Below are positions 1 through 4,837 of a stretch of 6,326 nt of DNA, piece by piece. The notes under the pieces were generated by a model. It searched no databases, was not told where the DNA came from, and saw only the letters and a program-made list of their open reading frames with translations. A program made the position numbers and the translations under genes. The DNA is from Gemmatimonadota bacterium (lineage in GTDB: Bacteria > Gemmatimonadota > Gemmatimonadetes > Gemmatimonadales > GWC2-71-9): contig JAOUIC010000109.1 in NCBI GenBank assembly GCA_029884275.1, positions 1 to 6,326 on the forward strand, written 5' to 3'. How positions within the stretch are numbered: position 1 is the stretch's first letter; each line of letters begins with the position of its first letter.

Positions 1-504
1 CGAGGGCAGGTAGCGGGTATCGCTCGCGGCGTAGTCGAGCATCCCCTGCTCCAGCGGCCGGCGCGACCAGTCGGCGCGCTGCCACCGCTTGTCGAGCGTC
101 ACGCCCAGATATTTCTCCAGCAGGGCGGCGAGGCCGATGCCCGGCTCGTTGAGCAGCTGGGCCGCGATCCGGGTGTCGAACAGCCGTGTCGCGGTGAATG
201 CGTAGTCGCGGTTGAGGGTGCGGAGGTCGTAGTCCGCGTCGTGGAACAGGGTTTCGACGGCAGGGTTTGCGAGCAGGGCGCCGAGCGACGTGAGGTCGGT
301 GACTGCCAGGGGGTCGACGATCGCCGTGGCGTTGCGGCTCGACAGCTGGATCAGGTACACCCGGTCCCGGTGACGGTGGAAGCTGGCCGCCTCGGTGTCC
401 ACTGCCACCAGGTCGGTGCCGGCGAGGGACGCCATGAACCGCTCGAACGCCGCCTGCTGGTCGAGGTAGAGATATCCCGAGGGGCCGAGTCCGACCTCAC
501 TCAC
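1..504 (-). CDS. rnd: Ribonuclease D (3'-5' exoribonuclease), 3' end cut by window edge
   Basis: The 168 visible codons give the N-terminal DEDDy exonuclease domain of RNase D, which trims the 3' ends of tRNA precursors and other structured RNAs in the cytoplasm with two metal ions. Exo I is VAVDTEA (D36, E38). Exo II is LFHDADYDLRTL (D93). Exo III is DYAASDTRYL (Y158-x3-D162), the tyrosine form that defines the RNase D/WRN group. The HRDC domain expected after this would lie beyond position 1. I chose the GTG at 504-502 because residues 11-38 (YLYLDQQAAFERF up to the first catalytic strand) match the usual RNase D N-terminus. The next in-frame ATG, residue 24, would remove a helix preceding strand 1. 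No strong Shine-Dalgarno is visible. The start overlaps the stop of the upstream small gene by 8 nt, so translation is probably coupled to it. The family call is firm; only the C-terminal part is unseen. Confidence 0.93.
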   Translation of the reverse strand, partial: MSEVGLGPSGYLYLDQQAAFERFMASLAGTDLVAVDTEAASFHRHRDRVYLIQLSSRNATAIVDPLAVTDLTSLGALLANPAVETLFHDADYDLRTLNRDYAFTATRLFDTRIAAQLLNEPGIGLAALLEKYLGVTLDKRWQRADWSRRPLEQGMLDYAASDTRYLPS

Positions 505-667
505 GGGCGCTGACCATCTCGAGGCCGGCGGCGATTTCGTCGAGCGCCTTCGACAGGGTCTTGTAGAACTCAGTGTCGGGCTGGGGGGTGCCCCCCATGG
601 CAGCGTCCATCTGCAGCTTGCGCGCGAGGCGCGCGGCGTGGCGGATATAGTCGGTGGGCGGCTTCAT
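497..667 (-). CDS. Small protein of unknown function (56 aa) upstream of and overlapping rnd
   Basis: I do not recognise this protein. It begins MKPPTDYIRHAARLARK and ends GLEMVSARE before a TGA at 499-497. The composition suggests two short amphipathic helices: residues 5-20, rich in Arg/Lys/Ala, and about 32-50 (FYKTLSKALDEIAAGLEM), acidic/amphipathic. They are separated by a Gly/Pro linker. There is no signal peptide, membrane segment, Cys or metal motif. GGAG lies only 2 nt before the ATG, which is poor spacing; no earlier in-frame start is evident nearby. The 8-nt overlap with the rnd GTG start (shared bases GTGAGTGA) is typical of a genuine translationally coupled pair and is the main evidence for a real gene. 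It could serve RNase D or just provide ribosome delivery for it. It does not look like the XseB small subunit, which has a similar size. Function is unknown. Confidence 0.6.
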   Translation of the reverse strand: MKPPTDYIRHAARLARKLQMDAAMGGTPQPDTEFYKTLSKALDEIAAGLEMVSARE

Positions 668-809
668 GGCTCCGGTCGCGGTTGGATAATTTCCCGGCAG
701 GCGGGCGCCCGCAGTTGCGTCAATCTAATCCCGCCACCACACCGGCCCCGTCCCGCGCACCCCGTGCGGAGCCCCCCGCGCCCCGATACCTTTGGGTGGT
801 CAGGGTTTC

Positions 810-893
810 CTTCCGCCCTCAGTGAACCGGTGAAAGGCGGTGAAGCCCGGGATTGCTCGCCCGGCGAGCTGGTCTCTCACCCCCCTTCGGGAG
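810..893 (+). promoter_or_regulatory. Possible structured 5' leader of the thioesterase-hydrolase gene
   Basis: Two hairpins that cannot form together can be drawn. Hairpin A pairs CTT+CCGCC (810-817) with GGCGG+AAG (836-845), with a 2-nt bulge. Hairpin B pairs GGTGA (839-843) with TCACC (877-881), AGC (844-846) with GCT (868-870), and CCGGG (847-851) with CCCGG (860-864). They share 839-845. A third helix, GCTCGC/GCGAGC (855-860/864-869), competes inside B. The motif GTGAA occurs three times (822, 830, 840). The ribosome binding site follows directly. I match it to no known riboswitch class, and GC-rich DNA folds easily by chance. The remainder of the divergent gap (668-809) shows only a GATAAT at 685-690 as a -10-like hexamer, with no good -35 partner. 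Confidence 0.25.
889..893 (+). promoter_or_regulatory. Ribosome binding site fixing the GTG start at 899
   Basis: GGGAG lies 5 nt before GTG at 899-901. This sets the start well inside a longer open frame that begins near 638, whose extra 87 codons are proline/arginine-rich, low in conserved character, and resemble untranslated GC-rich DNA. Confidence 0.7.
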
Positions 894-898
894 CCTTA

Positions 899-2101
899 GT
901 GACCCACGACGTCGACCTGAAGGTCTATCCCGATCAGTGTGACTCCTACGGGCACCTCAACCAGGCGGCCCTGGTTTCGCTGCTGGAGCGCGCGCGATGG
1001 GAAGTCGTGGCGCGCGGCCCCGGGATGGACTATTTCAGCCGCCAGCGCATCTGGCCGGCGCTTCGTAAGTCCACCATCGAGTACCACGCACAGGCCTTCC
1101 CGGGCGATGTGCTGCGCTGCTCGCTCAGTCTGGTCTACATCGGCCGCACCAGCTTCGTGCTGCGCCAGGCGATGCGCCGCACCGGTGACGAAGCCCTGAT
1201 CGCGACCGCGGAGGTCGTGTTTGTGTGCATCGATTCCGCGGGAGCCCCGACGCCGGTACCGGAAGACCTGACTCAGGTCTTCACCGACCGGTCCCCGGGC
1301 GGCACCCTGCGGCGGATGGGGGTGAACGGGGTCAATCTCGTGGTGGATGTCCGCGGGCGCGGTCCCGCGATCCTCTTCATCCACGGTTACCCGCTCAGCC
1401 ACGAGATCTGGGAGCCGCAGATGGCGGGACTCGAAGGCTGGACCCGGATTGCCCCCGACCTTCGTGGTATGGGGCAGTCCGACGCCCCGGACCTCGGCTA
1501 CAGCATGGCGACCTACGCGGAGGACCTGCTCGCGCTGCTGTCAGCTGTGGGGGTGGAACGTGTCGTGCTCTGCGGCCTGTCCATGGGAGGCTACGTCGCG
1601 TTTGAGATCGTGCGGCGCGCACCGCAGCGGGTGCGGGGACTGATCCTGCTGGATACCAGGGCGGAAGCGGACACCCCGGAGGGCCGCAAAGGACGCGAAA
1701 CCGCCATGGCCCTGGCCCGTGAGGGAGGGGCCGCGGCCATCGCCGACAGCATGCTACCCAAGATCCTGGCTGCAAGCACCTTCGCCGAGAACCCCGCTCT
1801 GGCGGAGCGGGTCCGGCAGATGATGGCGGCCACACCCGTGTCCGGGATTACCGGGGCCATCGCCGCGTTGCGCGACCGGCCGGATTCGACGCCGTTGCTT
1901 GACGGGCTCTCCGACACCCCGACCCTGGTGGCCGTCGGAGAGCACGACCAGATCACCCCGCCGGACAAGGTCCGGGCCATGGCGGCAGCAATCCCCGGCG
2001 CCCGGTTCGAGATGGTGAAGGGCGCGGGCCACCTGCCCACCTTGGAACGTCCTGAGTCGACGACGGCCCTGCTCGGGGAGTTCCTGTCCGGCCTTCCCTG
2101 A
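899..2101 (+). CDS. Fusion protein: hotdog-fold acyl-CoA thioesterase + alpha/beta hydrolase
   Basis: A 400-residue protein with two complete enzyme domains. Residues 1-135 form a 4HBT/YbgC-FadM-like hotdog thioesterase: the N-terminal motif DQCDSYGHLNQ carries the candidate catalytic Asp15 and conserved H19/N21, then ERARWE on the central helix and a typical ending TPVPEDL. Residues 140-400 form an alpha/beta hydrolase of the enol-lactonase/esterase kind: oxyanion-hole HGYP (162-165), nucleophile elbow GLSMGG (Ser228), acid in GEHDQITPP (Asp350) and GAGHLPTLERP (His378), so the triad is intact. A short linker (TDRSPGGTLRRM) joins them. No in-frame stop separates them, and the Met140 codon (1316) has no well-spaced ribosome site, so one polypeptide is likely. 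The thioesterase domain should hydrolyse acyl- or aroyl-CoA; the second domain should cleave an ester or lactone. Substrates cannot be read from sequence. No signal peptide is present, so it is cytosolic. It stands alone between divergent and convergent neighbours. Confidence 0.88.
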   Translation: MTHDVDLKVYPDQCDSYGHLNQAALVSLLERARWEVVARGPGMDYFSRQRIWPALRKSTIEYHAQAFPGDVLRCSLSLVYIGRTSFVLRQAMRRTGDEALIATAEVVFVCIDSAGAPTPVPEDLTQVFTDRSPGGTLRRMGVNGVNLVVDVRGRGPAILFIHGYPLSHEIWEPQMAGLEGWTRIAPDLRGMGQSDAPDLGYSMATYAEDLLALLSAVGVERVVLCGLSMGGYVAFEIVRRAPQRVRGLILLDTRAEADTPEGRKGRETAMALAREGGAAAIADSMLPKILAASTFAENPALAERVRQMMAATPVSGITGAIAALRDRPDSTPLLDGLSDTPTLVAVGEHDQITPPDKVRAMAAAIPGARFEMVKGAGHLPTLERPESTTALLGEFLSGLP

Positions 2102-2142
2102 TCCGCTGCAACCTTTCACGGGGTTTGGGCGTCTTGCTTGGT

Positions 2143-2175
2143 GACTGCGGTCATCAGGGTCCACAGGCCGCAGTC
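2143..2175. repeat. Inverted repeat, 8-bp perfect arms, 17-nt loop
   Basis: GACTGCGG (2143-2150) and CCGCAGTC (2168-2175) are perfectly complementary, extendable by two G-U pairs on the outside. A pyrimidine-rich stretch (GTATCTCTCCTCT) follows on the plus strand without a clean T run. It lies 42 nt after the hydrolase stop codon and may form the first part of that gene's 3' end. Confidence 0.45.
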
Positions 2176-2196
2176 GTAGTGTATCTCTCCTCTAGA

Positions 2197-2238
2197 CCGC
2201 CCCGGCGCCACGGCCAGACAGTACCGGCGTCGGGGCGG
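2197..2238 (+). terminator. Hairpin, probable terminator of the thioesterase-hydrolase gene
   Basis: Arms 2197-2209 (CCGCCCCGGCGCC) and 2226-2238 (GGCGTCGGGGCGG) pair over 13 bp with one G-U and a 16-nt loop. The plus-strand tail CCTCTCGTTTGG has only three consecutive T, so it is a weak intrinsic terminator at best. Position, about 95 nt after the stop in a convergent gap, supports the role. Confidence 0.5.
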
Positions 2239-2280
2239 CCTCTCGTTTGGCCCCCCGTCCCTGCCCATGCCCGAAAAGCG

Positions 2281-2308
2281 GACGCCCCCCGCCGCGGCGG
2301 GGGGCGTC
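2281..2308 (-). terminator. Rho-independent terminator of the ferredoxin gene
   Basis: A perfect 28-nt palindrome gives a 12-bp G/C stem closed by a 4-nt loop. Read on the minus strand it begins 23 nt after the ferredoxin stop and is followed by CGCTTTTCGG, a short T tract. On the plus strand no T tract follows, so it acts for the ferredoxin rather than for the converging hydrolase gene. Confidence 0.75.
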
Positions 2309-2331
2309 GTGTCCGGGTGTGACGGGCCGGG

Positions 2332-2595
2332 CTACTTCTGCGGCTTTCCGGGGGGGGTGGCGCTGTTGAAGACGTCCTTGTTGAGCGCGGTGAAGTGCTT
2401 CTGGTTTTCCGGCACATCCTCCTCGGGGAAGATCGCGTTCACCGGGCACTCCGGCTCGCACGCGCCGCAATCGATGCACTCGTCGGGGTGGATGTACAGC
2501 ATTTTCTCGTCCTCGTAGATGCAATCCACGGGGCAGACGTCGACGCAGGCGCGGTCCTTGACGCCGATGCAGGGTTCGGTGATCACGTAGGTCAT
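2332..2595 (-). CDS. fdxA: Seven-iron ferredoxin ([3Fe-4S]/[4Fe-4S])
   Basis: An 87-residue cytosolic electron carrier. The Cys pattern is C9-x7-C17-x3-C21-P-x2-C25 and C40-x2-C43-x2-C46-x3-C50-P. By analogy with Azotobacter ferredoxin I, C9, C17 and C50 bind the [3Fe-4S] cluster, C21, C40, C43 and C46 bind the [4Fe-4S] cluster, and C25 is the extra free Cys. Family signatures MTYVITEPC, CPVDCIYE and HPDECIDCGACEPECP are present. In place of the CIKC of proteobacterial FdxA it has CIGVKDRAC, as in actinobacterial and Thermus-like members. The C-terminal 30 residues (EEDVPENQKHFTALNKDVF) are the usual extension. The partner is unknown; no redox enzyme gene is adjacent. The ATG is the obvious start because the protein begins at the family N-terminus. 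No Shine-Dalgarno is visible on this strand. It is likely monocistronic, with a terminator just after it. Confidence 0.95.
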   Translation of the reverse strand: MTYVITEPCIGVKDRACVDVCPVDCIYEDEKMLYIHPDECIDCGACEPECPVNAIFPEEDVPENQKHFTALNKDVFNSATPPGKPQK

Positions 2596-2650
2596 GCGGA
2601 GGTCTCGTCGTCGGTGCGCAACGCGGTGTGCGCGGATTGTGTCGGTGACT

Positions 2651-2667
2651 GGCGCGCGTGCCGCGCC
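2651..2667. repeat. Inverted repeat in the divergent fdxA/patatin promoter region
   Basis: GGCGCG (2651-2656) and CGCGCC (2662-2667) are perfect arms around CGTGC. The repeat sits just downstream of the candidate fdxA -10 box, so it could be an operator overlapping the transcript start or a hairpin at the 5' end of the fdxA mRNA. Short G/C palindromes are common by chance at this base composition. Confidence 0.3.
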
Positions 2668-2675
2668 TGACTACG

Positions 2676-2705
2676 AGTATGGAATCCCCCTCGGGTTTGG
2701 CGCAA
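2676..2705 (-). promoter_or_regulatory. Candidate sigma70-type promoter for fdxA
   Basis: Read on the minus strand: -35 TTGCGC (2705-2700), an 18-nt spacer, and -10 CATACT (2681-2676). Each box matches consensus at four of six positions. The transcript would start near 2668 and have a leader of about 70 nt. This is inference from hexamer similarity only. Confidence 0.3.
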
Positions 2706-2710
2706 GGGGG
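2704..2710 (+). promoter_or_regulatory. Ribosome binding site fixing the patatin start at 2715
   Basis: AAGGGGG ends 4 nt before ATG 2715-2717. This start places the hydrophobic signal peptide at the N-terminus. The longer frame from GTG 2658 adds 19 residues ahead of it without a ribosome site. Confidence 0.6.
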
Positions 2711-2714
2711 CGGT

Positions 2715-4793
2715 ATGTTTGGCTCCATGCGCTGGGCGTCGCTGGTCCTTTCTTTCCTCCTGGTGGCCGGCGCCCAGCGCGGGCCGGTCCTGCATGCCCA
2801 GGCCTGCGCCGATCCGGCTCGCCCGCTCGCCCTGGTGCTCTCCGGCGGGGGAGCGAAGGGCATGGCCCATGTCGGGGTGCTGCAGGTGCTCGACAGCCTC
2901 GGCATCCGGCCCGACCTGGTGGTCGGCACTTCCATGGGCGCCATCGTGGGAGCGCTCTACGCCTCCGGTCTCACCGCCGACGAAATTCTGGCCGGCACGT
3001 CCGCGCTCGACCTTGACCGCCGGTTCAACGCCACCGACCCCAAGACCCCCCGAGCCATCAGCGAGCACCGGCCGATCCTGGTCTGGGAGGCCGGCGCATC
3101 CGGCCCCCGGAGCAGTGAGGCCTACGCACGTGAAGCGGCCACCAACAGTGCGCTGAGTGCCGCCCTGCTCCGCGGCAATCTCATCGCCCGCGGGGATTTC
3201 GACTCCCTCCCCATCCCGTTTCGCGCGGTCGCAACCGATCTTCGGACGCGGGAGGAGGTGGTCCTCTCCACCGGCGACCTCGCCCTTGCCGTCCGGGCCA
3301 GCATGGGAGTGCCCATCGTCTTCGATCCGGTCCGAATCGGCGGACGCGATCTCATCGACGGCGGCATCGCGGCCAATGTACCGGTCGCCGCCGCCCGGCG
3401 GGCCGGGGCGGCGCGCGTCCTGGTGTCCGATGTCGGGGGGCAACTTCCCGATTCGATCGTGGCCACCGACCCCCTGGCCGTGGCCAACCTGATGGTCGAC
3501 TACCTCTTCAAGCAGCCGGCCGAGTCGCTTGGCGCCGACGACCGGCTCATCAGGGCGCCGGTGGACACCTTCGCCAATCTCGAGTTCGACGCCGCCCGCA
3601 TTTCTGAACTGGTCCGCCTGGGTCGCGAGGCGGCGCGGGTCAGTTTCGCTGAACGTCCTTCATGCGATTCCCCGATGCTCCAGCCCCGCCGCAAGCGGGG
3701 CCAGGGCTTCCGGCTGGCCCCCGAGGCCGGACAAGCGCTTGAGGGTGAGACCCGGACCCTCTGGCGATATCTCGGTCTCGAACCGGCCACCAGTCTCGAC
3801 GTCGATCGCCTCCAGGCGACGCTTGGCGACCTCGCCCAGTCCGACGAGTACCTCGCGGTCTGGCTGAACCCGTCGGGACGACAGGACTCGCTCTCGTTCG
3901 AGCTTGCGACGCGCCGTGCTCCCCGCCGGCTGCTGGTTGCTTCGGCGGCGTACGACAACGATCTCGGCGGGCAACTCTGGGCCGGAGTGGCCGATCGAGG
4001 GCAGCTGATTCGCGGCCTCGAGCTGTCGGGCCTCGGTGTGCTGGGCGAACTGCGGCGCGAACTGACGGCCGGAGTGCGGCTGGGCGCCTACGGTCACCGC
4101 CGGCTGCGGGCCTTCATCACCGGACGGCTGATCTGGGAGGATGTGCGTCAGTTCACCGCCTCCGGCGGCGACCTGCCGGCCATCGCCTCCCAGGAGCGCT
4201 CCATCGCCGGCGGGTTGGAACTGCGAATCGGGTCCGAGTGGCTTCTCGTGCTCGGCGGCGGCTTCCAGGGGTGGGATTCCGACTCGGGGTCCGCCGATCA
4301 GGCGGGAGGACTCGGGGCCCGGCTTGCCAGCGGCCCCCACTATCGAACCAGCCGGCTCTCCGCCGACGGAGACCTCAACGCCGTCTTCCGGCGGGTCGAG
4401 GGGGATGCGCGGTATCGTTTCGCCATCGGGAGCTTCGGGCTCACGCCCCACGCGTCGCTCGGCTGGGGTGATTCGCTTCCAGTGGCGCGCACCTTCGAGC
4501 TGGGTGGCGCCGCGGGGTTTCCCGGCTACCACATCGGGCAACTGCGTGGCGACAGGATGGCCTTCGCTCAACTGGCCATCGACCGGCCGTTGGTGGGGCC
4601 GGTCGGCGGGCGGGTGCGCGCGGCGGCGGGCCAGGTCGCAACCGGCGGGTCGGTGATTCCTCAGGAGGACTGGGAGTTCGGCTTCGGCGTCGGCCTGACG
4701 GCGGAATCGCCGATCGGCCCACTGGTGCTGGAGTACGGCGTCTCGGTGGACGGCACCGATCGCTGGCTGCTCCGGGTCGGGGAGTGGTTCTGA
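2715..4793 (+). CDS. Patatin-like phospholipase with outer-membrane barrel (type Vd autotransporter, PlpD/FplA-like)
   Basis: A 692-residue precursor. Residues 5-28 are a Sec signal peptide (MRW, hydrophobic LVLSFLLVAGA, cleavage near LHA-QA or AQA-C). The patatin domain covers about 36-225: oxyanion SGGGAKG (43-49), nucleophile in GTSMG (Ser73) and DGG (Asp215) form the Ser-Asp dyad of PNPLA lipases. A linker to about 330 leads to a POTRA-like segment at about 340-400 (LDVDRLQATLGDLAQSDEY). From about 405 to the end are alternating hydrophobic strands typical of an Omp85-like barrel, with GFPGYH (601-606) and GDRM resembling the conserved barrel motif, and a terminal aromatic beta-signal (LLRVGEWF). 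P. aeruginosa PlpD is 728 aa with the same domain order. It should pass the inner membrane by Sec, insert in the outer membrane and expose or release a phospholipase A1-like enzyme that cleaves glycerophospholipids. It has only two Cys, C31 and C317, flanking the patatin domain. Strand number and whether the lipase is released are not readable here. Confidence 0.9.
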   Translation: MFGSMRWASLVLSFLLVAGAQRGPVLHAQACADPARPLALVLSGGGAKGMAHVGVLQVLDSLGIRPDLVVGTSMGAIVGALYASGLTADEILAGTSALDLDRRFNATDPKTPRAISEHRPILVWEAGASGPRSSEAYAREAATNSALSAALLRGNLIARGDFDSLPIPFRAVATDLRTREEVVLSTGDLALAVRASMGVPIVFDPVRIGGRDLIDGGIAANVPVAAARRAGAARVLVSDVGGQLPDSIVATDPLAVANLMVDYLFKQPAESLGADDRLIRAPVDTFANLEFDAARISELVRLGREAARVSFAERPSCDSPMLQPRRKRGQGFRLAPEAGQALEGETRTLWRYLGLEPATSLDVDRLQATLGDLAQSDEYLAVWLNPSGRQDSLSFELATRRAPRRLLVASAAYDNDLGGQLWAGVADRGQLIRGLELSGLGVLGELRRELTAGVRLGAYGHRRLRAFITGRLIWEDVRQFTASGGDLPAIASQERSIAGGLELRIGSEWLLVLGGGFQGWDSDSGSADQAGGLGARLASGPHYRTSRLSADGDLNAVFRRVEGDARYRFAIGSFGLTPHASLGWGDSLPVARTFELGGAAGFPGYHIGQLRGDRMAFAQLAIDRPLVGPVGGRVRAAAGQVATGGSVIPQEDWEFGFGVGLTAESPIGPLVLEYGVSVDGTDRWLLRVGEWF

Positions 4794-4806
4794 TCGGGAC
4801 CGATGC

Positions 4807-4828
4807 GGGCCGGGGCTCCCGCCGGCCC
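4807..4828. terminator. Hairpin between convergent patatin and actP genes, possible shared terminator
   Basis: GGGCCGG (4807-4813) pairs with CCGGCCC (4822-4828) around an 8-nt loop, inside the 44-nt gap between two convergent stop codons. Neither strand has a T tract afterwards, so intrinsic termination would be inefficient; Rho or collision may matter. Confidence 0.4.
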
Positions 4829-4837
4829 TCTCCCGCG

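Noticed and set aside
701..712. Perfect 12-nt palindrome GCGGGCGCCCGC
   Set aside because: A short pure G/C palindrome is likely by chance here, and nothing around it suggests an operator.
685..723. Minus-strand promoter TTGACG (723-718) with AATTAT (691-686) for the small gene
   Set aside because: The boxes are separated by 26 nt, well outside the 16-19 nt that sigma70 needs; no hexamer at the right distance resembles a -10.
821..845. Cobalamin-riboswitch-like CCGGTGAAA
   Set aside because: The other conserved pieces of that riboswitch (the CCACTG segment and B12 box) are absent nearby.
638..898. N-terminal extension of the thioesterase-hydrolase frame to an ATG at 638
   Set aside because: The added 87 residues are Pro/Arg/Ser-rich with no domain character, run antisense over the start of the small gene, and the well-spaced GGGAG points to GTG 899.
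1316..1318. Separate alpha/beta-hydrolase gene starting at ATG 1316
   Set aside because: There is no stop before it in frame and no spaced ribosome site; translation of the fusion reads straight through.
896..1402. Long antisense open frame opposite the thioesterase domain
   Set aside because: It is the shadow of a high-GC gene; the composition is rich in Arg/His/Gly with no recognisable domain, and the plus frame is clearly the coding one.
2658..2714. Earlier GTG start for the patatin gene
   Set aside because: It would bury the signal peptide behind 19 extra residues and has no ribosome site; ATG 2715 has AAGGGGG upstream.
2192..2944. Minus-strand open frame of 250 codons spanning the ferredoxin and the patatin start
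   Set aside because: It covers fdxA in a different frame and crosses the terminator palindrome and the divergent promoter region; the sequence is low-complexity Arg/Pro/Gly.
3660..4571. 303-codon antisense frame opposite the patatin barrel
   Set aside because: The patatin protein has clear motifs on the other strand; long stop-free antisense frames are expected at this GC content.
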